NCBI GenBank assembly: GCA_963513935.1
Contig: OY740774.1
Location: 30,847,673-30,911,672, forward strand
DNA: 64,000 nt
Direction of reading: 5' to 3'
DNA from: Aphrophora alni
Taxonomy: Eukaryota; Arthropoda; Insecta; Hemiptera; Aphrophoridae
The notes under the pieces are model-generated. The model was not told the DNA's origin and searched no databases. It was given only the letters and a program-made list of their open reading frames with translations. Positions 51,773 through 63,177 of the stretch are shown in pieces (position 1 is the first letter of the stretch; each line of letters begins with the position of its first letter). The position numbers were made by a program, and so were the translations under genes.

Positions 51773-52340
51773 AGCGCGCATCGGAGCTGTACATATTTGA
51801 AAATTTGAAAATTTATTTATTTGACCCTCTTTCATACATAATTTTAACAGGAAAAATTTGACAATCTTATATGCTTAATAATAAAATAGACAACTGTTCA
51901 CATTATAAAATGTAATACATATAAAATAAAATTCATAATAACATAATAAACAATAATAATAATAACAAAAAATACTTCCTGCTGTATTACAAGAAAATAG
52001 CAAAGGGTCACTTCATCCCGAGGTTAAAACCTGTTTGGGATGAAATACTCTATACATTTCTAACAATATAGCTCGATGGGAGAGAAACAATGTGACCGAC
52101 CAGTCCAACCCACATATACACACACAAATTACATTTAGAAAACTAGGATTTGGCTTTTATGACAAACCATTTCAAATCAACATAAAACACTAAAAAAATA
52201 GAAATACAATAATAAAACTATACACATACATACACATACATATACATTATTCACACACACACTTCTACCATTCATATTACCGGTGAAGAAGAGAGCTTTC
52301 AAGAATAAAATACAGTCACTTACTACCAGTTTATTCTCCC
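51773..52340 (-). other. 3' untranslated region of minus-strand LINE
   Basis: AT-rich sequence following the stop of the LINE frame at 52341. It contains AC-rich runs (52205-52262) and ends, on the minus strand, in AAATAAATAAATTTTC close to the satellite. Assigned by position only. Confidence 0.5.
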
Positions 52341-52712
52341 TCACTGGTTACTGATAAAAAACATATAGACCTGCTCCTGTTCTAATAAATATTGTTTCAC
52401 GAATCTACAAAACTCGATTTTATTTGTACACGTTTTAATTTTTAAAGGCATCAGATTAAAAAATTTTGGAGCAAGATATAAGTAAAATTTTTTAAAAATT
52501 GTTAAATTTGGTTTTGGAAAAACTACGTTTAAGTCATTTCGTAAAGTCCTCCCTCCACCCCCTGTTGTATAATTCCCTCCGCTTCTATTGTAGAATAATC
52601 TTAACACTTTAAATATATATAAATTTCTAACCGGTAAAATTTTGAAGATTTTGAATAATGGAGCAGCGTGTTCCAATTTAGTAACATATATATATCTGGA
52701 AGGATTTTCCAC
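52341..52712 (-). pseudogene. Jockey/CR1-type LINE, C-terminal end of reverse transcriptase, 5'-truncated
   Basis: An uninterrupted frame of 123 codons on the minus strand. Its second half reads YLYLAPKFFNLMPLKIKTC, then EFCRFVKQYLL, matching the conserved end of CR1/Jockey-superfamily polyproteins ('..sf.y.aPklWN.LP..ik...s...Fk..lk.yll'). The first half (LEHAAPLFKIFKILPVRNLY) fits the preceding thumb-like block ('...pLf...kiL.+..+y...'). Only the last part of ORF2 remains; the RT catalytic core and endonuclease are missing, as expected for a 5'-truncated LINE insertion. The frame is still open, so this copy is younger than the other LINE relics here. It abuts the 88-bp satellite on its 3' side and a GC-rich inverted-repeat block on its 5' side. 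Confidence 0.75.
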
Positions 52713-52725
52713 TCGTTATAAATGA

Positions 52726-52987
52726 ACAGGTTTCATCTGAGCTGTGACCAGCGCGTGGAGGAGAGGTATAGGTTTGTAGTTCGAGGCCGCGTGGGGACTG
52801 AGGCATTGTAGGGGAAACAGTCAGCGCAGGCTACTGTCCCCGATCCAGCGGTCTTGCAGACATCGTTGTTAGTACCAACACCACTGGCAGAGACTGAGGC
52901 GGCCGCTTCCCCCACCACCTCACTGCTGCTTAGACCACGCCTAGACCCACTGCGCACCCAAACTCCACAGCTCAGATGAAACCTGTC
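52726..52987. repeat. GC-rich block closed by a perfect 21-bp inverted repeat
   Basis: The arm at 52726-52746, ACAGGTTTCATCTGAGCTGT plus G, is exactly reverse-complementary to 52967-52987. The 220 bp between the arms is GC-rich (CpG-containing, with GAGGCGGCCGC), unlike any neighbour. A minus frame of 85 codons covers it, without a recognised domain. It could be an inverted 5' segment of the adjacent LINE or an independent insertion. Confidence 0.85.
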
Positions 52988-53089
52988 CATTTGTACGCAC
53001 TTTTTATTGACTCGCCCCTACAGAAACTCTTAACTGTACGAATACAACATTTTCTTGGGACGTTAGGGTAAAAAATTAGGTTACATTTT

Positions 53090-53290
53090 TGACAATAACT
53101 TCGCTATTTGTTAACGTAGAGAGGTGGGGACGGTTTCATTGTATGCCGAGTTGAAATTTGCTAATTTTTATCTAACAGTGTTTTATAGGTTAAATAGCTC
53201 ATGAGATGTAAAAAAGAAACTGTTTAAAATATTTCTGAATTGCATTACCATTTCAATATGAGCACAATAGTCTCCAAATACGAAGTAAAA
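53090..53290. repeat. family B repeat, central/right part
   Basis: TTTTTGACAATAACTTCGC and CGTAGAGAGGTGGGGACG match 6606-6660. GAAACTGTTTAAAATATTTC and CATTTCAATATGAGCACAAT match, inverted, 18190-18270. Confidence 0.65.
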
Positions 53291-53497
53291 TTCAGGTTTC
53301 CTTTCGTAATTTTGTGTAGCCACTGTCGTGCTTGCGCGTGCATTTTAATGCAAAGTTGAAGGAGAGGTTTTCACCTTTAAAGAACTATACAAAAATATAG
53401 AAATTAGGTAAATACAGAAGCCAAGTTTTATTAAGATATAATACATTCTATATGAAATTAGATGTAATGCTATGTATTTATGTTAATGTATTTAGAC

Positions 53498-54421
53498 TAC
53501 CGGGTGTACAAAAAGTCCTGCACCGGTTTATTTTTTGTTGTTTGGTTGACATTGGAAATCAGAAAACCTGGTCTCACACTATGAATCTAAAGAACTATAC
53601 TTGCAAACCGTGAGTGACAGTGTAAAACCAAGGGAGGGGGTGTCCCATAAGAAGTGCAAAGAAAATCTTACATGAAAACATATACCGAGTTGTACATCAT
53701 TTTAAAGGGCTTTACTGGCAGAGGTTAATGCCGAAAACCGCACTTCAAAAGATTTATCCAGTACAAAATGGCAGACGTTCAAAGGTTTTCTTGGTTGTTG
53801 ACAGACTTTTTTTTAGTAGCCACAATCATAGGGTAGAGTAGCCACAATCATACCCACAACTGTAGAGTGGTCAGCGCTTTCACCAGATCTGTCTCCATTA
53901 GACGTTTTTGCTGGGGTTACCTTTAAGGACAAAGTCTAAAAACAAAGACTCATAATTTATATCAACTGAGACAGAGAATATTTCACGAATGTAAATGGTT
54001 CCTCCAGTTGCCCTGCAAAATTGTGTAGATACTTTTTATGTGTATGTGCCTCTTTCGAACTGGAATCACCGGCGGAGAACAATTGGAACATTTACCAGAA
54101 AACATGTAGTAAGTAAGCATCTCTCTTTTTTTAGTAAAACATTAGAAGATCTGCCATTTTGTTATGGATCTATCTTTTTAAGTGCGGTTTGCGACATTAT
54201 ACTCTGGCAGTAAAGCCTTTTAAAATGATGTACAACTCGGCCTATGCTTTCATTTAAAATTTTCTTTGTACTCCTTATGGGACGTCCCCTCCCCCCGATC
54301 CTACACTGTCACTCAGGGTGTGCAAGAATAGTTCTTTAGATTCATAGTCCAGGTTGCAGTTTTCCAGTGCCAACCAAACTACAAATATTAAACCGTTGCG
54401 GGACTTTTAGTACACCCGGTA
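53498..54421 (+). mobile_element. Tc1/mariner-type element, internally deleted, long terminal inverted repeats
   Basis: Ends are CCGGGTGTACAAAAAGTCC and the inverse GGACTTTTAGTACACCCGG, each flanked by TA, the Tc1/mariner target duplication. Inverted homology continues inward for about 300 bp on each side (53498-53795, 54130-54421): GAATCTAAAGAACTAT, GTGAGTGACAGTGTA, GTTGTACATCATTTTAAAGG, AAACCGCACTT and AAAATGGCAGA all recur inverted. The 330-bp middle holds a scrap of transposase. Total length is about 0.92 kb, so it is a non-autonomous deletion derivative. Confidence 0.85.
53865..54100 (+). pseudogene. DDE transposase C-terminal fragment
   Basis: The first frame reads VEWSALSPDLSPLDVF, then after a small disturbance KDKV and a stop. 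This matches the block 'W.arSPDLtPlDfFLWGyLKdkVy' that carries the second aspartate region of insect IS630/Tc1/mariner-type transposases. A second frame gives HNLYQLRQRIFHECKW ('.nl..LrqrI..ec'), and a third gives FRTGITGGEQLEHL ('...C....G.hfEhl'). Three frames and stops within 80 codons show it is dead. It lies between the two long inverted repeats and confirms the superfamily of the element. Confidence 0.75.
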
Positions 54422-55374
54422 TACATTATTTCTCTTCACAGTTATATCCTAATTTAAAACATAAATTGAAATTAAACATTTTAAACCATCAATAAATTTA
54501 AACTTGACGCCCACACTTCAAAATTCCTCCGAATATCATCACGTGTGGCATAACACCTCAATTCAAAATGACTCTTGTTTAGCAGCAACAATCAACACGA
54601 ATACAACTCACGCACAACAATAAAACAAAACCAGTTTCCTCAAACTAGAGCCATATTTGGAACCGCAAAGGTAGCGGTTGATCGAAGAATAAAAGACGAA
54701 ATAACAGCTGTTTAAAAAGTCGTTTTGTGTTTTACTAGATCCTATAATAGATAATATGCACATCACCGTGTGGGCGTGGATATATCTATCCTATAATATA
54801 CTTCAAGTTGATGTATAGATAGGTTAGGTTTCATGTAACATTTTATATCATAACTTATGGATGATTTGTTCTAATGACATGTGATTTATGCGAACATTGT
54901 CTGCATTATACTTTCCGGTATTATTATTTATCAATTTGGAATAAGTAACCTATCATACCCTATTTTGAAAATTATGACCTCGTTCGATCAAACGCCGATT
55001 ATGGTAGCCTACTTTACCGTATAATATACAGATGATTCGTGATATATGCGGAGAAAATTGCGAATTGAATTATTTACTTAACGATTCAAAACAATGCAGA
55101 ACTCTCACTAAATTATTTGTTGAAAATTATTTGTCACCAGATATTATTAGTTCTCGGTCGAAAAATGAACCATCCCGTCTTTGAAAATATATTTAAATAG
55201 AGCTTAAATTCGGTTCGCTTGTGACATAAACGCTTCATCATCATACATTTTATTTGATTAAAATAGAGATATTAAAGATGGCGGTCAAGTTTCATTTTGA
55301 TATTTTATTTGGAATTATTCCTGAACTCTGATATAATTTTTTTGAACTATCAACTTTCAATTTTAGACAAGGGT
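54422..55374. other. AT-rich sequence, no gene seen
   Basis: No coding signal. TAGGTTAGGTTTCATG at about 54820 is another single TTAGG-type word. AAAGATGGCGGTCA lies at 55275. Confidence 0.5.
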
Positions 55375-55770
55375 TTAGAGGTTAGGTTAGGTTTGGACAG
55401 GTAATTTAAGGTTAGGTTATTTTAGGTTAGGTTAGGCCGTTTATTTCTACATTTCAAAATATTAATACAATGGTATAGTCGATTTGATATTACGCTTTTT
55501 TATTTATGCTCCATGACATATTTTGTTGTTTTATAGTAATAACTAACGAACTACGGTTTAGGTTAGGTTAGTCTTGATTATGAATTAGGTTACGATAGGT
55601 TTGGTTATTTTAGATTAGGTTTGGTTATTTTATGTTAGTTTAGGGAGGTTATTTCTACATTTCATTAAAATATTAATAAAATGGTATAGTCCAATTGATA
55701 TCACACCTTTTATAAAAGCTCCATGACAAACTGTTTAGTTTTTTTACACGAACCACGGTTTAAGAACCAC
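55375..55770 (+). repeat. two-copy tandem repeat, about 205-bp period, with TTAGG blocks
   Basis: Each copy starts with a TTAGG-rich block (55380-55437 and 55560-55645), followed by TTATTTCTACATTTC (55440, 55649), AATGGTATAGTC, TTGATAT, AGCTCCATGACA-type words and CACGGTTTA. Offsets of landmarks range from 200 to 209 bp. Confidence 0.8.
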
Positions 55771-56184
55771 GGAATTTATGAAGATATGGCGCCATAATTG
55801 AGTGACATTGGATGATAATTGTTAGGGTCAGTTTTCAGAAGATCGTCATTTTGAATGTTTATTTTTTTATGACAGCTACCCCTGAAATTTTTAGTTATTG
55901 AAAATTAAGAATAAAGTGTCCATATATGGTCACATATATACCCACAGAAAGTATTCTACGTTACTGGGCAGACGACAGACAAGACTCATTCAAAGAACCC
56001 CTACTTTAGACTTAGAGAACATCAAAACTGATATATAAAAAGAAAACTCGAAATCAATTTTTTTGACTCATCTACCTTTTCTATACTACGCAATGAATAG
56101 CCTACACAAGTCACGCAAGCCTGTATCAGTTTATTCTGGTTTTCAAGTAATTTAACTGTTATTTAAAGTTAATTGTTCATATTG
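55771..56184. other. AT-rich sequence, no gene seen
   Basis: No structure recognised beyond short repeat words. Confidence 0.45.
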
Positions 56185-56515
56185 TTAATGTGGTTTAATC
56201 GGACATATTCCATCATTTGTGTATATCCGTTTCGAGATTATACATCTACTCTCATTATCAAGTGTGAAACTCGAATGTAAAAGAGAAAAACACCAACATA
56301 GTCTAGTGTCGTTTTGTGAACTAAAGCTAAAATAGATAATCTTAGATTAAAGATTTAGTTTTGATTTACAACAGAGCTCTAGGCTATATTGGTGTTTTTC
56401 TGTTTTATCATTTAATTTCACACTTGATAACGAGAGTTGATTTATACTCTCGAAACGTCAGGTATTACTTTTAGTATAAATAAATAATAGCAATGTCCGA
56501 TTAAACTATATTAAT
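56185..56515. repeat. family C palindromic repeat, most complete copy
   Basis: The left end GTGGTTTAATCGGACAT and the right end ATGTCCGATTAAACTAT are inverted. Inside, CTCTCATTATCAAGTGTGAA and AAAAACACCAACATAG on the left pair with TTTCACACTTGATAACGAGA and CTATATTGGTGTTTTT on the right. About 330 bp. Contains CGAGAG...CTCTCGAAACGTC. Confidence 0.85.
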
Positions 56516-57879
56516 AATAATGTCCGTTTATGTTGTTTTTATAAAAAAAAAGTTACCAGTAATATTATTTGCTTCTAGTGTAGTCGTTAAAAAACGTAAA
56601 CAAAATTTAATGAACACCACTTAAAAAAAAAAATCATTTCGGGAGTTATTATTAAAAAAAAATAAATCAAAAACCAATTAAACTCTTTTAAAGCCTTATT
56701 TCTTATAATCAGCTCGATCCGATTTTGATAAAAATTTACCAAATGTGGAGATTAATGTCCTTAAACCATTCATTATTCCAAAATTCAAGAGAAATAATAT
56801 TACTGGTCTTACGACCGCTGATGGTAGAACCTTCTAAACCAACTTATTTCTCACCAGAAATTTGCGAGTAAAATTTCAATAATAAAGACAAAAGACTTTT
56901 TTATTTTCATGTATAAGTGGTACATATAGGAGACATTTTGGGGTAGATGGTAAGACATATTATTTTTAGTTACAATTTGATTTCGTATACTAGTGTGTGA
57001 CAAAGTTAGTGCACCGTTCACTTTAGTTATAAATCTATCAAAAACTAGTTCAAGACATAAATATTTTAAGACTCTTATTCACAATAAAAGAAGAAGCCAA
57101 AAGACAAACTAGGACGATGTTTAAATTATAAATATGCAAATCCACCCATACTTTACTAAATCAACTGCGCCCTCTTTCCGGAAATTGCTTCTATGTTCTA
57201 TTTCGTAATTTTATGCAAATTATAAGACTTTAATGTCTGGATAGAGCCCGCATTCTAACTTTTTATAAGTCTTTGATAACTGTTTTATTAAGAAATATTT
57301 TCTAAAATAAATATAAATTTCGTTTCCTAATTCAATAATTTTCTTAATGGGGTAAGGGAGGATTATGGGGGGGGGGTAAATGAGGAGAGAGTATGCGATG
57401 GTTTAATTAAATGACCAAGTACACACGGTATGACCTACATTCCTCGGATTCCATTGATTAATCCAAGAAGCGGACATCTTTTATTCATGTTACATTTATA
57501 TTACTCTGATAAAAAGAATGACGGAATCGCACAAATGATTTCGGAATATTCTACATTAATATAGACTACATATATTGATATAAATAATCGAAACGTAACG
57601 TTTTTTTCTGCAGATAGCTACAGATATGTTATATCTTATATTTATGTACTTTAATATATTTCAATATTCATAATAAAATTCCATTAAGTGTTCAGACTTA
57701 CTACGTAGTTTTTAGTTCCCTATTACGTGGTCAGCACAACAAACTATCTGGTTTACTAATATCAAGTTCGGGTTTAATTGACAAACAATAAAATCCTCGA
57801 CACCAATCATTGAAAGCTTAATTTTAATAAAATACTATTTACGGTGAGAAAATGTTTATGACACAAGCGAAAATTTTAC
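56516..57879. other. AT-rich sequence, no gene seen
   Basis: No coding signal. A poly-G run lies at about 57367-57376. Confidence 0.5.
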
Positions 57880-58430
57880 TTAACTTATATTTCTCTGTGA
57901 ACCAAAGAGCCTTAACAAACGCCAAAGAAATACTTGCTCAGCAATCTCATCACTTTGGTTCGCCACGTCATCATTGGTCTTCCCCTTCCTTGACCATTCA
58001 AAGTCTTTTCTTGATATGATACCAACCGGCCGTTGTAAAATATGCCCAGTCCAACAACATTTCCTTTCTTTTATCTCCTCTTCTAAGTTTTGCCTATTTC
58101 TAGTATCTTCTTTCATAATCCCTAACAGGACACCAAACACACAAAATTCTTCGCCAGCATCTATTTACAAATAATTGTATTTTGTTTGTTGACGCCTTCC
58201 AAGTTTCACTGCGTAAAGACGTAATTATATTTGTAATAAATATCCTTAGCTTCATTACCATTTTAAATTTCGTGGACTGCATATTGAGATCAGCGGTACA
58301 TAGGCTTCTTTTATTTTTTTGATCTTTCTCTCTACATCCTAATCTGATCCAACCCCTTAGCGACACCACGGTGCCTAAGTACACATACTTCTTCATATTG
58401 TCCACAGCCACACCGTCTAGAGCTACACTG
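57880..58430 (-). pseudogene. RTE-type LINE reverse transcriptase, C-terminal tail, broken
   Basis: On the minus strand VAVDNMKKYVYLGTVVS is followed by KMVMKLRIFITNIITSLRSE and TWKAS, then IQLFVNRCWRRILCVW. This is the standard order after the RT core in RTE-type LINEs ('v.ldg..l..v..fvYLGs.is', 'tKlriF.tnv.svLLYg.etW', 'l..F.nrcLRrIl.i.W'). After a frame break near 58110 the next frame reads IKERKCCWTGHILQRP, then SRKDFEWSRKGKTND and WRLLRL ('i..Rr.rWiGHvlRr...i.r.al.w...Gkr.rGRp...Wr'). The YLYG/LLYG block is mutated (ITSLRSETW). It is preceded on the coding strand by the minisatellite at 58385-59455, and the part of ORF2 upstream of that point is absent. Confidence 0.8.
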
Positions 58431-59455
58431 TCCAGAACAAACTGTCCAGAGATACACGTACATATCCACACCGTCCATAAGTACACCGTCCACAGCTACA
58501 CTGTCCAGAGCCCCACCATCCAGAGCTACATTGTCCAGAAGTACACCGTCCAAAGTTATATTTGAACCTTACCGTTCAAAGCTACACTTTCCAGAGGTAC
58601 ACTGTTCGGAAACACACCATCTAGAGCCACACTGCTCATAGCTAATTCTTTCAAAAACATACAGTCCACAGCCACACCGTCCAAAATGCTCTGTCAAGAG
58701 CCACATCGGCCAGAGCTACACCATCCAAAGCCAAACGGTCCAGAAGCACATCGTTTAGAGCCACAACAGCCAGAGCTTACCGTCCAGAAGCACAACGTTC
58801 AGAGCCACAACAGCCAGAGCTACACCGTCCAAAGCCACACGGTCCAGAAGCACATCGTTTAGAGCTACAACAGCCAGAGCTACACCGTCCAAAGCTTCAT
58901 CGTCCAGAAGCATAGCGTTCAGAGCCACAACAACCAGAGCTACACCGTTCAAAGCTTCATCGTCCAGAAGCATAGCGTTCAGAGCCACAACAACCAGAGC
59001 TACACCGTCCAAAGCCACACGGTCCAGAAGCACAACGTTCAGAGCCACAACAGCCAGAGCTACACCGTCCAAAGCCACACGGTCCAGAAGCACATCGTTT
59101 AGAGCCACAACAGCCAGAGCTACACCGTCCAAAGCTTCATCGTCCAGAAGCACAGCGTTCAGAGCCACAACAGCCAGAGCTACAGCGTCCAAAGCCACAC
59201 GGTCCAGAAGCACAACGTTCAGAGCCACAACAGCCAGAGCTACACCGTCCAAAGCCAAACGGTCCAGAAGCACATCGTTCAGAGCCACAACAGCCAGAGC
59301 TACACCGTCCAAAGCTTCATCGTCCAGAAGCACAGCGTTCAGAGCCACAACAGCTAGAGCTACACCGTCCAAAGCCACACGGTCCAGAAGCACATCGTTC
59401 AGAGCCACAACGGCCAGGGCTACACCGTCCAAAGCCACATCGTCCACCATTACAT
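58385..59455 (-). repeat. hierarchical minisatellite (15/60/180 bp) grown from LINE coding sequence
   Basis: The basic unit is 15 bp, of CAGAGCTACACCGTC type, encoding the pentapeptide VALDG on the minus strand. Four of these make a regular 60-bp unit starting at 58801, 58861 and so on to 59401. Units of three types (marked CACACGG...CACATCG, CTTCATCG...CAGCG, CACACGG...CACAACG) recur in an approximate 180-bp order from 59041. Between 58385 and 58760 the 15-bp units are more irregular. All periods are multiples of three, so the minus strand stays open for 253 codons (58755-59516). The array runs directly into the LINE tail, whose own sequence at the junction reads LDSVALDGVAVDNM. Confidence 0.92.
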
Positions 59456-62400
59456 CCACTACTCCTTCCGGGTTAACATCGATAAAATGTTTTTTGGTTA
59501 ATTTGATATATAACACTCACATAGATGTTCTGTGAAACGCCATAGATCGTACAACCTCTATTAAAATTCTGCCTTTCTGACTGGTATAAAACTTATTCCA
59601 AAATTTGTAAAATTGAAATATAAAGTTGGTGTAAAATTAGTTTAGATATTCCAACTGGGTAGATCGATGCGGGTGTCATAGGCTCAGGTATCGACATTTT
59701 TATGAAAGTTGTTGTAATAGCAAGAATTTTGTATAAACAAATAAAATAAAATTTCTAATTTATGAAAAAATCGTTATGTTCCATCGTTGGTCGAGTATAT
59801 TTATACAAACAATAAAATATATTATTCTGTCCGAGATTTTACATACCTCAATGTGTTTTTAAAATAATGACAAACCAAGTTGTTTAAATAACTCCATAGT
59901 AAATACATATTCCACAAACAATTCTCAGTGGGGACCTCCCTTTTCCGTCAACCGTCCGTGATACTCGTCCAAACGCTTCACCTGTTTTTCTATGGTATTT
60001 AGATGGTATTTTATTTTTCACTCAATTCAATTCGTTTAATACTTATAAATATGTTTGTAGAACCATTTAAATTAATTATACAGTTGATAGACACCGTATA
60101 TTTTTTTATCGCGTAAGACAATAATAAATAATTACTCAGAATTTATTAAATTGTTAAACAAATTTAGTTTCATAAAACCATTAGTGTTTTAGGTGTTGTT
60201 TTGTGTTTCAAGTAATTAAACCAGGATTTGGGTTGAGAATTTTTAAATTTCACCAAATTTGATTGAAATCTGTATGCACGATTTTGAAAGTCTCCATCAT
60301 AGATATATTAGTTTTATACGGGTGCTTAGAGGCTACACATGAGCAACATCCAAAATATGGGCAAATAGTTTTATTAAAATAGTGCATTCGTTTAGGCTAT
60401 AGACGGTAGACATACGGACATCGTTCATAAAAGCACTTGCTTGGACTCAATGGACCAAAAGTGATAAATAGACACTGGTTTTTCCACCCTTCACATAACT
60501 TTCTCACATAGCCTATACAGATTGTTATGTAACTCTATGGTTTTCCGCCTCTCAGCTACTTGCCTATGTATTTTTTCCAAATAAATTGGATAGCGAGTAA
60601 CAATGTAGTGCACTATGAACGAAATCTTTTATAAATGTACCAAAAACCAAGACTTAGTTTTGTAGGTTTTCAAAATGGCGTCCGATAAAATGTTTAATGT
60701 CGAATACATCAAACAGCATAACTTTACACAAAATTTATAAGAGACTAAAAAGTTTTCTTTTTCAATGACAAACGAAATGAGTTTTGTAATTTTTCAGGGA
60801 AAGGATAACAGCGTTATTGTCGAAAAACTGAAAATATAATTTTTTTGGTAATTGTCTATAACACCCAAAAATTAGCCAAATTATTTCAGAATTATCGTTT
60901 TTTTTTTTTTTTAATTAGAAGTATTAAAATCTATTACTTAGTTTGACGGTTAGCCCCATTTTGTATTTTTATAGTAAAACCATTGTTTAAAAAACACTTT
61001 ATTGTAATGAAATAATTTTTGTAGGTGGTAGATAACGACCATTTTAACATTTTCTATATTCAAAACGGCTGAACTCGCAAAAAAATTAAGTATACATTTT
61101 TCTAGAATTTTTAATTTCAAACTAAACGGTTTCTTTCAAATAAATAGAAAGAAAAACAACGAAGTCCGAATTTTTAGTCTGATCTATTTGAAAGAAAACA
61201 AAAAAATAATTAATAATATTGTTATTTAAAACAATCATAATGAAAATATATTTATGTTTTAGGTTAATATTTGGTTATTGTTGACAATTAACGAGAAATT
61301 GTGTTTTCAGTTATTTGACAATAACTAGGTTTACGGTTAAAATTAAAAAATTACAAAACTTATTTTGATTGTCATTAAAAAATAAATTTTTAAACGTCTG
61401 TTAAAATTTTTGTAAAGTAATGATTTTATATACATTCGATATTTTAATGACCGCCATTTTGTATACGTATAAAACAATATCCTGATTTTTCTTCAAATGT
61501 CGACAAAACGTCATATAACAAATTTGAACTTGATATCTAATTTATTTCCAAAATTAGTATATTTTTGTACAACACTCAAAATGGGGGAGAGAGGGAAAAT
61601 TAAGCATTTTACGACATTTGTTAATAGGAATATTTTTACTTATATTGACCCAAGGAACCATATCATTAAGTTTTGAAATGTAATTTGAAAACACCCTGTA
61701 TTAGTCACAAAAGATACATTTGTGACATGAGGATAAATAGCCTCACACCCCCAAACCACACTAACACCATGTATATGTGAACAAATGTATACCAATGTCA
61801 AAATTGAGTTTTGCAATAGGCCTAATAAAAAGGAATTAAAAATACTAATATTTTGATCTGGTCAATTGTTTCGGAACTTTATGATTCTGGTTTTCTATTT
61901 TACGCACTTCGAAACTTACAAAATCAAAATAATCCTAAATAAATATTTAAAAAAATATCCGGAAAAAAATATTTAAACTTACAGATTTGAAAAAAATATG
62001 TTTTAACACGTCAAGTTCAAATTTTAAATAGTGGTTTTTAGTAATTTAAATACCTTGAATAAACTATTTCTCTTCTTAACAATTTCCCATATATTCGAAT
62101 AGTATTTCTGTTGTTTTAAACTAAACTAAATTTTTTGTTTTCAGAGTGATTCTGAGAAGAGAAAACAACTGCTGTTTACTAACCCTTTTTGTTTGTCCTT
62201 GTTTTATCACTTTGTACTTCCTTATTTACACTTTCACTTCAAACTTTGTCGGTAGTTTATCGAACATGTTTGGAAATGATAACGAAGTTTTAGGCCTATT
62301 GTTCTTTAATTTTCAGTTGTAGCAATGTCTTCTGTAATTTAAAGTTTTATAATTTTCATTCTTTTAAATGTGGCTTGGTTCAATAGTTAACGGTGAACTT

Positions 62401-62955
62401 TATTTTCCAAAAAAGGAACGCATCCATTAAAACGCACCATGACTAAGATTTTTAGTTGTTTCAAATTTTAAAATAAATATTTTTATTTTGTTTACAACCA
62501 AAAATTGTCGTCTTTTTCTTTGTTGAATTTTTGTCAGGATATTTGAAACTAAATGAACTTTATAACTTTATACCCTGTTACTATGTTTTATGACGTTTAC
62601 AATTTTTATCGCCATCTTAGATTTAAATAAATTTTTAGCGAATGGTAATATTGGGTGTGACAAATGATTAAAAATTCTTTTTCAATTCTGAGTTCAGTTA
62701 CACAGTCAGTTTTGTAATATCTATTTTCTATCTCCAGATGTTGACAAAAACAATTTATGTGAAGTTAAATTATTTTAAATACCGGTAGTGTCAAAGACAC
62801 ATTTAATGATTTTGATATTTTTTACCCTTGGTACAGTAAGTCTTCGATATTCAACTCAATTATAGAGCTTGTTTTTCATTGTATGATCCTATTTATTTAC
62901 TCTATTCAAGTTGGTAATATTACAAGAAATATCCTTCCCAGGACTGTGCTGACTT
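59456..62955. other. AT-rich sequence, family D fragments
   Basis: No gene. 60800-60880 has the family D core (GGATAACAGCGTTATTGTCG, TTTTTTTGGTAATTGTCTAT) and 60230-60370 its outer arm words (GAGGCTACACATGAGCAAC). ACCGCCATTTT lies at 61450. Confidence 0.5.
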
Positions 62956-63177
62956 CAGTGAATACGGGTGAGGCAATCCCAAAGTATCAAAACTGACTCT
63001 ATACCTTTATTCATGTTATCGTGAGTTAGATCGCTTTTTGATTTTGCCTCGGGTCTCTCTTAACCAACTCTTGTTCTCTTTCAACCTTGGAGGTTCCTAT
63101 TTTATGCTTTTCTTATTGCATTTTTTTACTAGGCGATAACAACCGCGAGATTTTTTACATTTAAACAACAAGAAAAA
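62956..63177 (+). repeat. dispersed repeat family A, copy
   Basis: AGTGAATACGGGTGAGGCAA, TCCCAAAG, GTGAGTTAGATCGC, CTCTTAACCAACTCTTGTTC, TCTTTCAACCTT, TAGGCGATAACAACCGCGAG and TTTAAACAACAAGAAAAA. Confidence 0.8.

Noticed and set aside
58755..59516. 253-codon frame as a genuine repeat protein
   Set aside because: It consists of the 15/60-bp minisatellite; openness follows from the unit lengths being multiples of three and from the derivation from a LINE frame.
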